Source of the DNA: a virus
Strand: one strand, 5' to 3'
Virus record (IMG/VR): IMGVR_UViG_3300010160_000272
Coordinates: 1 to 21,585 of that record
Length of the DNA: 21,585 nt
The translations under genes and the position numbers were made by a program. Shown piece by piece: positions 1 to 8,031 of this stretch. A model generated the notes under the pieces. That model made no database searches. It had not been told where the DNA came from and saw only the letters and a program-made list of their open reading frames with translations. The stretch's first letter is position 1. Each line of letters opens with the position of its first letter.

Positions 1-491
1 GTGATGCCGTAGAGATTGAATGTGCTGCCAGTTGAGAAGTTACTTGCCCCTGCAATAGTTAGCACAATGGAAGTAATAGCAGAAGTGCTTCTCCAAAGAT
101 TTACAGAAACTAGCGCAGTTGTATCAGCAGATGAACTTCTACCGAGTAATGTTTTATAGGTAGTTGCGTTGGAATAATTCATAAAGTTAAAGATGTTTGT
201 TGTTGGGTTTGTGTAAAGCGTTGAATAATAACCAGTATAAGCATAACTTTCATTTGAGCCTCGATAAGATGCTGTGGTGGTTCCGTTACCTGCGAGAATA
301 GTTCTTGAATAATTAGTGCCTGTATCCCCGTTCAAACGAATGGCAATCTGGTCATTTGTAGTTGTAGTTATTGGATTACAAACCAAAACCAAATCAGTAT
401 AGGTACCCGCAATGCTTGAGAATGTAACGCTTGATGCTGCCGAACCAAGAGTGGTTGAGGCAATCTGACTAAAAGTATTACCGGCTGCCAT
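1..491 (-). CDS. Tail / surface protein, paralog of the gene at 899-1465 (3' end cut by window edge)
   Basis: I translated this from the sequence: it starts with ATG at 491 (MAAGNTFSQIASTTLGSAAS) and stays open for 163 codons to the window edge, ending in YGI plus a partial Thr codon. It is rich in Ser, Thr, Asn and Gly, with no membrane segment, and looks like an all-beta virion surface protein. The core motif (SSVTFSSIAGTYTDLVLV, about residues 20-37) and the near-terminal LYGI match SSITFSSIPATYRHLQIR and LYGVR in the gene at 899-1465, so the two are paralogs. By that alignment only a few codons are missing. Its start overlaps the stop of the HNH gene in a TAATG junction, which suggests translational coupling. 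Proteins with this SVTFSSI-TY-DL pattern are, as I recall, common at the tail end of marine and freshwater phage genomes. A receptor-binding or fibre-decorating role is inference. Confidence 0.75.
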   Translation of the reverse strand, partial: MAAGNTFSQIASTTLGSAASSVTFSSIAGTYTDLVLVCNPITTTTNDQIAIRLNGDTGTNYSRTILAGNGTTTASYRGSNESYAYTGYYSTLYTNPTTNIFNFMNYSNATTYKTLLGRSSSADTTALVSVNLWRSTSAITSIVLTIAGASNFSTGSTFNLYGI

Positions 492-898
492 TACGCGCTC
501 ACTTTCTTGGCAGCCCAAACAGCCCTGGCTCTTACTCGATTACATTCAGCGCACTCACGATGACCGTTCTTGCGAGTCATTATATTCTCCTTAATAAACG
601 GATGACCTTGATTACAGTGGCTACGATTGTCAATGCTATGACGCCCAGCCATAACATTTTCTTGTTGGGTTACTAGGCGCATATGATCTACATTTACGCA
701 AGCACGATGTACGCAGGTAAGCGCATCAGCACATATCTTTGGATCGTGGCAGGTATGGTCTACTACGAATCCTTTAGGGATTGGACCGTTGACTTCCATC
801 CAAGCCACCCTATGAGAACCAACAGATTTGTTTTTGTACACAGTAAATGTGTATCCGTTGTACTGTATTTTTTTATCTGGAATAATGCAGTCAGTCAT
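491..898 (-). CDS. HNH endonuclease (free-standing, homing type)
   Basis: This 135-aa protein has the HNH (HNH_3-like) layout: an HR-AW segment near residues 29-33, the metal-binding DH pair at D47-H48 (FVVDHTC), several cysteines (C50, C56, C62, C67) that could form a zinc-stabilised core, then CVNVDHMRLVT with N69 and H72, and N81. A C-terminal zinc-finger-like part follows (C95, H99, C116, C119) and a basic RVRARAVWAAKK tail that could contact DNA. Members of this family nick or cut DNA and often spread as homing genes in phage genomes. The ATG directly follows the TAA of the upstream gene, and the TAA overlaps the next ATG (TAATG), so the gene sits inside the late operon without disturbing it. 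It lies exactly between two paralogous surface-protein genes, as expected of a mobile intergenic endonuclease gene. Its cleavage target cannot be read from sequence. Confidence 0.88.
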   Translation of the reverse strand: MTDCIIPDKKIQYNGYTFTVYKNKSVGSHRVAWMEVNGPIPKGFVVDHTCHDPKICADALTCVHRACVNVDHMRLVTQQENVMAGRHSIDNRSHCNQGHPFIKENIMTRKNGHRECAECNRVRARAVWAAKKVSA

Positions 899-1465
899 TT
901 AGCGCACCCCGTAAAGTGCGAAGGAACTGTATTGAACAAAGTTTGCTGCGTTTGCTGAAGTAATAGCAATGGTAGTGATTGCTGCTGTATTCATCCATAA
1001 ACCAGAACTTAAACGAACTTGTCCTGCTCCATTGTTATCATATCCATTGAGCGAACGCACAGTTTTATATTTGTTGGTGTCTTTGTAGTCAAGAATGTCA
1101 ATTACTCCAACACCAAAGACACCAGATGTAGATGATGCTGCTGCTACAACAGAACGAGTGTTAAATGTAATAGATGAGCCATCTGAAAATGCGCCAGCAG
1201 TTGCGCCGTCACCATATAAAACGTGTGCTGCATAATTGCCAGCAGAATCAGAGTTAAACCTCAACTGATTATTATCTTCTTGATTGGCTCTATCTGTTCT
1301 TGTTAAGAATCTAATTTGTAAATGGCGATAGGTAGCAGGAATAGAACTAAAAGTTATGCTTGAGGCAGTAGTTGAAAGCGTAGTTGTCGCGATGCTGTCA
1401 AAGTCTGTACCTGGCGCCCAGAGGTTGCCTGAAATGGCACTAGCCATAATTCCTAGCATTGGCAT
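899..1465 (-). CDS. Tail / surface protein, paralog of the partial gene at 1-491
   Basis: This 188-aa Ser/Thr/Asn-rich protein has no catalytic motif. It shares with the partial gene on the far side of the HNH gene the segment SSITFSSIPATYRHLQIR (about residues 36-53), a LW-(N/S)T-AIT-I-(I/L)T segment, and the terminal LYGVR, so the two arose by duplication. The chosen ATG at 1465 overlaps the stop of the upstream gene (TAATG), and a GGAG lies about 10 bases upstream. An in-frame ATG six codons later (MASAISG) would give a start closer in length to the paralog and cannot be excluded. The predicted fold is beta-rich. By position, at the distal end of the tail module after fibre-like genes, it is probably a virion surface or host-recognition protein, but this is inference. 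Confidence 0.75.
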   Translation of the reverse strand: MPMLGIMASAISGNLWAPGTDFDSIATTTLSTTASSITFSSIPATYRHLQIRFLTRTDRANQEDNNQLRFNSDSAGNYAAHVLYGDGATAGAFSDGSSITFNTRSVVAAASSTSGVFGVGVIDILDYKDTNKYKTVRSLNGYDNNGAGQVRLSSGLWMNTAAITTIAITSANAANFVQYSSFALYGVR

Positions 1466-2304
1466 TAGGAAAGGTCTCCGATCACCGTAAATACGTTAGA
1501 AGCAGTACAGACAATAGTACAAGCTGAGTACTGTGTTCTTAGGTTCGGAGCAGCCGAGGTAGCGCCGGTTGAGGTAATCGTTACACCAGAACCAGCAGCA
1601 AAGGTAGTAATACCAGCGCCGATAGACTGAACGTTAATCTGTTCACCAGCTGTAAAGATTGCTGGTGGAATTGTAACTGTCACAGCCGAAGCATTTGAAG
1701 TGGTAACTAACTTACTTGAGTCAGAGGCAACCAAAGTATAGGTAGTACCTGTCTGGGCATTAAGGGCAAGGTTTATCTTTGCGCTGTTAATAGTAGGACT
1801 GGTTAAGGTCTTATTGGTTAAGGTATCTGTTGTTGCCTTACCCACCAAAGTATCACTCGTTGTTGCTGGCAATGTCAGCGTATTAGTGCCAGCAATGGCA
1901 GTTGCCTGCACTGTGGTAGTTCCAGAGGTAGATCCGCTAAAGGCAAAAGATGCTACAGGTGAGGCGTTGTTACGAAAAAATATAAGGTCATCACTTGTCA
2001 GTACGTGCTTGATTGCCGCCCCTGAAGTATGAGCAATACCAGATACACCTGGGGTACCAGTACCAGCTTGACCTCGACTAATAGTTAGCGTGTCACCACT
2101 TCTTGCTGTTACATAAACAATTTCTTCATTGACTGTATCTGGATCTAATGCAACAGTAAAGATATCAACGTTACCACCGGCTAGTGTTACACCACCCATA
2201 AGCGCTGTGCCGGTACCAGTTGCTACCGTTAGACTGGTAACTGTAGTGTTAATAGAACTAGCAAGTGTTGTCGCATTACTAGTGCTGGAGTATTGTCTGG
2301 TCAT
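1465..2304 (-). CDS. Tail fibre-like protein sharing C-terminal modules with the collagen-like fibre
   Basis: This 279-aa Thr/Ser-rich protein has three parts. Residues 1-105 resemble a phage module with the pattern NEEIVYVTARSGDTLTISRG (about 59-78) followed by AHTSGA (91-96), found in my experience at the N-terminus of tail fibres. Residues 151-170 ([20 protein letters not shown]) match a segment of the 492-aa fibre at 19 of 20 positions. The C-terminal 90 residues also resemble the end of the 492-aa protein: (S/V)TGATSA-P-LR near residues 245-256 and a final GD(L/I). The ATG at 2304 has AAGG seven bases upstream and follows the upstream stop by nine bases; the stop overlaps the next start. 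Role: probably a trimeric tail fibre or fibre adaptor. The family resemblance is from memory; the internal homology is directly visible. Confidence 0.78.
   Translation of the reverse strand: MTRQYSSTSNATTLASSINTTVTSLTVATGTGTALMGGVTLAGGNVDIFTVALDPDTVNEEIVYVTARSGDTLTISRGQAGTGTPGVSGIAHTSGAAIKHVLTSDDLIFFRNNASPVASFAFSGSTSGTTTVQATAIAGTNTLTLPATTSDTLVGKATTDTLTNKTLTSPTINSAKINLALNAQTGTTYTLVASDSSKLVTTSNASAVTVTIPPAIFTAGEQINVQSIGAGITTFAAGSGVTITSTGATSAAPNLRTQYSACTIVCTASNVFTVIGDLS
1795..1854 (-). repeat. Fibre module shared with 5031-5090
   Basis: This is the partner of the segment at 5031-5090. It encodes [20 protein letters not shown] (residues 151-170 of the 279-aa fibre), with one Lys/Arg difference. 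The DNA is similar but not identical. Confidence 0.8.
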
Positions 2305-2313
2305 TAGTTTGCC

Positions 2314-3210
2314 TTACTTACTGTAGTGGATTCTTATTGGGTACTTGTCTTGCAGTTTAAGAGCTTCATCATTTAGTTTTTGTTGGTATAGAGCATAGAT
2401 ATAACGAGAAGATGCCACACCTGCTGTGCTTGGGATCTTGGTATCGTTAAGATCAGCTTCTGCTGAACTCAAGTTAATTCGACCGGCATCTACATAAGAT
2501 AGTAATTTGTAACAAGCTCCAAGAGTTATTACCTCTACGGATGAAGCAGGTAAGCCTGTTACATCTGCGTAATCATCTGTATTATTGTCTAAAGTATTAG
2601 GAATGGTTGTGTACCATACCTGTACTGTGCGTCCAGGTTGGATATTTTCATAAAGGTTTACTGTCTTTTGTGTATTAAATGTTGCTACGTTTGCCATTAA
2701 GTCTGCACGCCAACGGTTAATTGGTAGCCATTCAAGGCTAGAACCTGTTGTCTGCCAAGACATATAAAGTATTGATTCTAAATCATCTGGCAGGGCATAG
2801 GTGGTTTGGCTTGCATTAAAGGTAAAGGTATATGAGGCTACAGACCAAAGTTTAGGATAGACACTATTGATAACATCATTGATAGCTTTCTTAATCATTA
2901 CTCGCGGAAATGTTGGAGTAAGAGTTATCTGTGCATACTGGGCGTGCGGTGAAGCTGGTGTATTTTGGTAACCTCTACCAAATCCTGGTGCTGCATTAAG
3001 CGTGCTACTTGACTGGTTAAAGTTATCAATCCAAATAAGTTCATCATCAATTTCAATGATGCCTTTGGCTAAGTTAGAACTTGAACCAATAGTCATAGCT
3101 GTATCAGTAGATGTTATAGCAGCATTAAGATACGTTATTCTATCTTGACGCAGGGTGTATCCAGCTAAGGAGGCCCTAACCTCGTCTATCATATCGCTAA
3201 GCGTTGGCAT
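2314..3210 (-). CDS. Putative head-tail connector / tail adaptor protein
   Basis: This 298-aa protein starts with a short helix (MPTLSDMIDEVRASL), followed by a beta-rich segment with the pattern GIIEIDDELIWIDNF (about residues 49-63) and GFGRGYQNTPASPHAQYA (about 75-92). The helical FPRVMIKKAINDVINSVYP and beta-rich repeats follow. An N-terminal helix, an embedded 'IEIDDEL...RGY-T--H' module, then an FPR-IN--I--VYP helix is a layout I have seen in proteins annotated as head-tail adaptor or tail-tubular-like in aquatic phages. It would bridge the portal ring and the tail. Its place among fibre genes rather than next to the capsid gene is somewhat unusual. The ATG at 3210 overlaps the glycosyltransferase stop (TAATG), with AAAGGA just upstream. 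A fibre or baseplate-like protein is the main alternative. Confidence 0.6.
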   Translation of the reverse strand: MPTLSDMIDEVRASLAGYTLRQDRITYLNAAITSTDTAMTIGSSSNLAKGIIEIDDELIWIDNFNQSSSTLNAAPGFGRGYQNTPASPHAQYAQITLTPTFPRVMIKKAINDVINSVYPKLWSVASYTFTFNASQTTYALPDDLESILYMSWQTTGSSLEWLPINRWRADLMANVATFNTQKTVNLYENIQPGRTVQVWYTTIPNTLDNNTDDYADVTGLPASSVEVITLGACYKLLSYVDAGRINLSSAEADLNDTKIPSTAGVASSRYIYALYQQKLNDEALKLQDKYPIRIHYSK

Positions 3211-4271
3211 TATTTCCTTTCATACCAGCCATCTCCCCATAGAGTTAGCAGTCTTCCAAAGTATTGCTCGTATTGTGGTGCTATGGCATCTAACGAATAA
3301 GTCGCTACTGCCCTCTTATGTATTGCTACTGGGTCTAAGTCCTTAACCCACTCTGTTGCTGCTGCAAACTCCATTGCATTTCTACAACGGTATCCAGTAA
3401 CACCTTGTGGGTTAGTCTCTGTAAAGGCTCCCCAGTCTGTAGTAATTGTTGGAGTACCGCACATCTGCGCCTCAATTACTATGTTACCGAAAGGTTCTAT
3501 GTATAACGTTGGGGCAAATAGTGCGATAGCACCGCCCATTAACTTTGTTCGTTCTTCTACACCTACTGGCCCAACCCAATCGCCATACTCAATCTTTGGG
3601 TCTTTACCAGGTCCTGCCATAATGAGCTTTAAGTTCATCTCTTTACAGACGTGCTGAACGATCTCAATACCTTTACGATCTATCATACGTCCAACGTATA
3701 GGTAGTAATCTTCTTTCTTTTCTTGCAGCGGAAACATCTCTGGTTCTATGTATCCTGGTATAACAGCATCGTAGAAGTTGCCATCTACTAACGCCGGATT
3801 CTTAAAGGCAGAATAGACTGAGTGCATCCAAGCGTAAGACTCAAAGACTCGATACTTAGCAAACGTGCCAGCGTAACCAATACCAAACTCAACTGTCATA
3901 TGATCTGGGAAAGCATCAGCAATTGGTTTGTGTGATGCTCCACCAATAACGCAGATAAAATCTTTTTCTTCTATCCGCTTGCCAAGTTCTTCTATAACTT
4001 TGCCATTAAAGATCTGCCAGTGCGGTAGTTCATTGTTAAATTCTGCTTCGGTAAAATGTTTACCAGCTAGCGCTTCTTGCTGTTGCTCTTTGGTGATACA
4101 AGTAATTAACTCATCACACGGTGCTTCGTTCTCTTCGCTAGCATAAAGATAGACTGTATGCCCAAGACCATTCATCATCATACAGAAGCGTCGTACCTTT
4201 TCAGTAAAGGCACAGATAATGTATTCTTTAGTTGTTTGCGTATGCGGCAGGCTTATTACGTGGAATCTCAT
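3210..4271 (-). CDS. Glycosyltransferase, GT-B fold, family 4-like
   Basis: This 353-aa protein has the architecture of GT4 glycosyltransferases, which transfer a sugar from a nucleotide-sugar donor. The N-terminal domain has a divergent acceptor side (GLGHTVYLYAS near 35-45). The C-terminal nucleotide-sugar domain begins at LYVGRMIDRKG (191-201), continues with LKLIMAGPG (214-222), and contains the conserved E-x7-E motif in IEPFGNIVIEAQMCGTPTITTDWGAFTE (E259 and E267; read as two parts), followed by TGYRC. No signal peptide or membrane helix is visible, so it should act in the host cytoplasm. Start ATG 4271 lies nine bases after the upstream TAG; no strong ribosome-binding site is visible, so translation may be coupled. 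It lies directly behind a collagen-like fibre gene in the tail module. The acceptor is unknown; virion proteins and host surface glycans are both possible. Confidence 0.88.
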   Translation of the reverse strand: MRFHVISLPHTQTTKEYIICAFTEKVRRFCMMMNGLGHTVYLYASEENEAPCDELITCITKEQQQEALAGKHFTEAEFNNELPHWQIFNGKVIEELGKRIEEKDFICVIGGASHKPIADAFPDHMTVEFGIGYAGTFAKYRVFESYAWMHSVYSAFKNPALVDGNFYDAVIPGYIEPEMFPLQEKKEDYYLYVGRMIDRKGIEIVQHVCKEMNLKLIMAGPGKDPKIEYGDWVGPVGVEERTKLMGGAIALFAPTLYIEPFGNIVIEAQMCGTPTITTDWGAFTETNPQGVTGYRCRNAMEFAAATEWVKDLDPVAIHKRAVATYSLDAIAPQYEQYFGRLLTLWGDGWYERK

Positions 4272-4280
4272 AGAACTAGT

Positions 4281-6093
<1,813 letters not shown>

Positions 6094-6097
<4 letters not shown>

Positions 6098-6378
6098 GAT
6101 GAGATTCCTCTGAGAGCCTGCGCTGCAGGTAGTTGAGAAGTACTAGCGAGAGCGTTACATACGTTAGCAAGATCAAGGCGATTGGTGCTAGTCGTGCCTT
6201 GAATCGCATTGAGAACCCCCACTGTGTCTGTTAAGTTTGTTGTTACTGAACGTGCTACTGCCCATTGACGGGCAGCGAGTGCTCGTCCAACCATTGCCCC
6301 TGGTGCTCGATAGGTGCCACCATTAGCTAGACGATTTAGTTCATCTAATAACGTTGTTCCTGCTACTCCTAGTGCCAC
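6094..6378 (-). CDS. Small conserved protein of the tail module, function unknown
   Basis: This 94-aa, mainly helical protein starts with GTG at 6378 behind a strong AAGGAGATATAG ribosome-binding site. Its N-terminus (ALGVAGTTLLDELNRLANGG) and its C-terminal NVCNALASTSQLPAAQALRG form an alternation of short Leu/Ala helices. I have seen similar small proteins with an LDELNRLANGGTY-type start beside fibre genes in aquatic phages, but I know no function. It overlaps the next gene by four bases (GTGA) and lies just upstream of the fibre adaptor-like protein, so a small structural or fibre-associated role is plausible. Confidence 0.65.
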
Positions 6379-6389
6379 CTATATCTCCT

Positions 6390-6554
6390 TTACTTCTTCT
6401 TGTTTTTCTTTACTGCAGCGTTATCTACTAGATTTGGATATGGTCGTCCTGCTGCTTTTGCTCTAGCCTTAGCAGCAGATTTCTGCGCTGGCGTTAAAGG
6501 TGTTGATTTCTTATTAGGATTCTTTGTATCCCAAAATGCTACTTTCTTTTTCAT
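6390..6554 (-). CDS. Small lysine-rich protein (54 aa)
   Basis: This gene was found by direct reading. ATG at 6554 overlaps the upstream TGA in an ATGA junction, and TAA ends at 6390. The product starts MKKKVAFWDTKNPNKKSTPL, continues with a TPAQKSAAKARAKAAGRPYP stretch, and ends in KKNKKK. It is very basic, with about one third Lys or Arg and a Pro-rich middle. The AKARAKAAGRPYPN portion recalls short basic phage proteins that I cannot assign. The tight junctions on both sides and the ribosome-binding site of the next gene right after its stop support a real gene. DNA packaging, condensation or nucleic-acid binding would fit the charge but is speculation. Confidence 0.72.
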   Translation of the reverse strand: MKKKVAFWDTKNPNKKSTPLTPAQKSAAKARAKAAGRPYPNLVDNAAVKKNKKK

Positions 6555-6853
6555 TTTTTCTTCTTGTTTCTTTTAGATATGGCTGCAGCCTTAGACTTAG
6601 CATCAGCTTTAGATGATGCACCCCAGGCTTGTAAAGACAATAGTAATCTAGTTGGCTCTCCATTGGGTTTGCGTTCAGGTCCTGGGTTACCAGCAGCGCG
6701 AGCAAGATAACTTGCTCTACGTGGGTTATCGCCAGATTTAACAGGTGCTTTAATGTCTTGACCTACAGCCTTTAATGAGGCACGGCCTTTTGCATTAAGC
6801 CCACCTTTAGGGTTTTGTCCTTCTTTGCGTTGCCACGCTGGAGTCTTTGCCAT
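6551..6853 (-). CDS. Conserved basic phage protein, DUF6321-like
   Basis: This 100-aa basic protein has a highly recognisable pattern: TPAWQRKEGQNPKGGLNAKG at residues 4-23, then PVKSGDNPRRASYLARAAG (about 37-55), PGPERKPNGEPTRLLLSLQA (about 57-76), WGASSKADA and a Lys-rich end. I recognise this as the family called DUF6321 in cyanophages and other aquatic phages; the name is from memory and unchecked. No function is established for it to my knowledge. The ATG at 6853 directly follows the stop of the upstream 57-aa gene, and its TGA overlaps the next ATG. The basic charge and the position among small virion-module genes suggest a nucleic-acid- or capsid-associated protein, but this is inference. 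Confidence 0.82.
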   Translation of the reverse strand: MAKTPAWQRKEGQNPKGGLNAKGRASLKAVGQDIKAPVKSGDNPRRASYLARAAGNPGPERKPNGEPTRLLLSLQAWGASSKADAKSKAAAISKRNKKKK

Positions 6854-7027
6854 TTACTTCTTTTTACCCATTTTCTTACTAGACATTTTTGCTTGAGATA
6901 ACGCAATAGCAATTGCTTGCTTCTTGCCTTTAACTATTGGACCTTTACTAGATCCTGAGTTCAAAGTCCCAGCCTTAAATTCTTTCATAACCTTGGCTAC
7001 TTTAGCTTTTTGTTCTGCCTTGTTCAT
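6854..7027 (-). CDS. Small conserved protein, DUF6496-like (57 aa)
   Basis: This gene was found by direct reading from ATG 7027 to TAA 6854. The product begins MNKAEQKAKVAKVMKEFKAG and continues with TLNSGSSKGPIVKGKKQAIA, IALSQAKM and a Lys-rich tail. The order KV-KVM-EFK-G-L-SGS-KGP-V---KQAIAIALS-A is, as I recall, the DUF6496 signature, which occurs in phages and in bacteria. Its function is unknown; the small size, high charge and conserved SGS-KGP loop suggest nucleic-acid contact. It abuts the genes on either side (its TAA is directly followed by the next ATG). Confidence that the gene is real is high because the family pattern spans nearly the whole product. Confidence 0.85.
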   Translation of the reverse strand: MNKAEQKAKVAKVMKEFKAGTLNSGSSKGPIVKGKKQAIAIALSQAKMSSKKMGKKK

Positions 7028-7093
7028 TTAGCACTTACACATCTTGTCTGACTTACCGCACTTGCGACATTTACCAGGCTTCTTAACTGCCAT
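7028..7093 (-). CDS. 21-residue four-cysteine micro-protein (possible zinc-binding)
   Basis: This very short gene was read directly: ATG at 7093, TAA ending at 7028. The product begins MAVKKPGKCRKCGKSDKMCK and ends with one more Cys (21 residues). C9, C12, C19 and C21 form a CxxC-x6-CxC array in a very basic chain, the arrangement expected of a minimal zinc ribbon or knuckle. It fits between two other micro-genes without a gap: its ATG follows an upstream TAA, its TAA precedes the next ATG, and an AAAGG lies about 11 bases upstream. The even spacing of cysteines and the exact tiling argue against chance, but at 22 codons the evidence is limited. Metal binding and any role in nucleic-acid or capsid binding are inference. 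Confidence 0.62.
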   Translation of the reverse strand: MAVKKPGKCRKCGKSDKMCKC

Positions 7094-7231
7094 TTACTTT
7101 GCTGCCTTTCCCATAGCACCGGTCTGAATTGATTCATAAGTTTCGTATTTAGAGTTGCTTGGATATTGCTTATCTGTTGGTGGATAGACAGGCATATTTT
7201 GTGCTGCTTCTAATGTTGCATAATCTTGCAT
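7094..7231 (-). CDS. Small protein of unknown function (45 aa)
   Basis: This gene was read directly: ATG at 7231, TAA at 7094. The product begins MQDYATLEAAQNMPVYPPTD and continues KQYPSNSKYETYESIQTGAM before GKAAK. It is rich in Tyr, Pro and Gln and less basic than its neighbours. AAAGG stands about nine bases before the ATG. The upstream gene ends in TAATAATG, so its stop is joined to this start. I do not recognise a family. It belongs to the chain of micro-genes behind the capsid gene and may be a minor structural protein. Confidence 0.68.
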   Translation of the reverse strand: MQDYATLEAAQNMPVYPPTDKQYPSNSKYETYESIQTGAMGKAAK

Positions 7232-7233
7232 TA

Positions 7234-7383
7234 TTATTTACCTTTCTTCATAGCAGAGTTACTCATCATTTTGCCATTAGGCATTTTGTGCATACCTTTT
7301 TTTGCTTCAGCCTTTTTCTTAGCAGAAGATTCTTTCTTCTCGTGCTTTGCTTTGACTGCCTTGCTCTTGTAAGATTCCATCAT
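7234..7383 (-). CDS. Small Lys/Met-rich protein (49 aa)
   Basis: This gene was read directly: it starts with two adjacent ATG codons (7383 and 7380) behind AAGGAG, with TAA at 7236-7234. The first part (ESYKSKAVKAKHEKKESSAK) is a charged, probably helical segment. The second part carries GMHKMPNGKMMSNSAMKKGK, unusually rich in Met. Short phage proteins with an MPxGKMM ending are, as I recall, common in marine and freshwater viruses, without known function. The strong ribosome-binding site overlapping the end of the upstream gene supports high expression. Confidence 0.75.
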   Translation of the reverse strand: MMESYKSKAVKAKHEKKESSAKKKAEAKKGMHKMPNGKMMSNSAMKKGK

Positions 7384-7385
7384 AA

Positions 7386-7658
7386 CTACTCCTTAAAGGT
7401 CATTGAGATCCCATCAAAAGCCTTACCGCCTTCGTTGGAAAGTTTAACTGCTGCGTCTATATCAGCTTTTTTGGTAGAACGTGGTTCTATGCCTTGCCTT
7501 GTAGCATCAAAGTAAGACTGTAATTCTTTATCGTGCTGCTTAGCAGTAGGCAATTCTCTATGGTTTGCCATACCTACGCTCAACTCTAGTTCGCCTATCT
7601 TGCAACCAAAGCAACCTTCTACATAATCAAGGTGCGTGGTGCGTCTATGTAAACTCAT
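7386..7658 (-). CDS. Conserved small actinophage-like protein with EGCFGC motif
   Basis: This 90-aa protein begins MSLHRRTTHLDYVEGCFGCK and continues IGELELSVG; it has C16 and C19 in a CxxC pair. A helical half follows with DKELQSYFDATRQGIEPRST (about residues 43-62), KKADIDAAVKLSNEGGKAFD and a short end. A VEGCFGCK start followed by D-EL--Y---R--G--P and a helix with (A)--S---G-AFDG is a layout I recall from actinobacteriophage structural regions. The function is not known. The single CxxC pair could bind metal in a dimer or be a redox pair. Its ATG overlaps the upstream TGA (ATGA). Confidence 0.78.
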   Translation of the reverse strand: MSLHRRTTHLDYVEGCFGCKIGELELSVGMANHRELPTAKQHDKELQSYFDATRQGIEPRSTKKADIDAAVKLSNEGGKAFDGISMTFKE

Positions 7659-7975
7659 ACTATTGGTGTCACGTAATCACTGTAGCCAGCAGCGATAAGA
7701 ACCGCTGCTTGCTCGTTGCTAATCACGTACTCGTGTCCACCAAGGAAGTAGTAACTACACGCTGCTAGATCATCTTGGCTTGGTGTCTGCGTCATTACAA
7801 CAGTAGTACCAGTAACTAATAACGATTGACCACGTGCTACATCTGTAATACTGGTAGGAATGGCGCCAGTAACAGTTCCACCAGTAAGGCGCCGACCTGC
7901 AAGACGAGCATACTTAGAGTATGGCTCTGATACGTATGTCTCCCACCGCCAAGGTGTCGTTAATGTATATGCCAT
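7655..7975 (-). CDS. Small putative head-completion or tail protein
   Basis: This 106-aa protein is the first gene after the capsid gene and its terminator-like hairpin. ATG 7975 has AAAGG seven bases upstream. The N-terminal part is aromatic (MAYTLTTPWRWETYVSEPYS); the middle holds beta-type segments rich in Thr, Val and Gly; the end reads YVISNEQAAVLIAAGYSDYV. SDYVTPIV-type C-termini following an 'A--L-AAGY' helix occur in small phage head-tail proteins as I recall, but the match is weak. Position directly after the major capsid protein is typical of head-completion or head-tail connector proteins. Function inferred from position. Confidence 0.7.
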   Translation of the reverse strand: MAYTLTTPWRWETYVSEPYSKYARLAGRRLTGGTVTGAIPTSITDVARGQSLLVTGTTVVMTQTPSQDDLAACSYYFLGGHEYVISNEQAAVLIAAGYSDYVTPIV

Positions 7976-7993
7976 ATCTACCTTTCATAAGTA

Positions 7994-8021
7994 GCAGAGG
8001 CGGGTTTGACCCCGCCCCTGC
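7994..8021 (-). terminator. Strong GC-rich hairpin behind the capsid gene (terminator or attenuator)
   Basis: On the minus strand, ten bases after the capsid stop codon, GCAGGGGCGGG and CCCGCCTCTGC form an 11-bp stem with one G-U wobble and a six-base loop (GTCAAA). It is by far the most stable inverted repeat I noticed in this AT-rich window. Only a few scattered U residues follow, so it is not a classical intrinsic terminator. It could act as a partial terminator or as a 3' mRNA stabiliser, raising capsid output over the downstream genes. Confidence 0.72.
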
Positions 8022-8031
8022 CGAACGGAAA

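Noticed and set aside
683-958. Plus-strand frame of 91 codons opposite the HNH gene
   Set aside because: It overlaps the well-supported HNH coding region and the end of the surface-protein gene, has no known motif, and would be the only plus-strand gene in the window.
3155-3346. Small plus-strand frames opposite the tail genes, for example this one and 4158-4548
   Set aside because: All lie inside strongly supported minus-strand genes and show no family pattern of their own.
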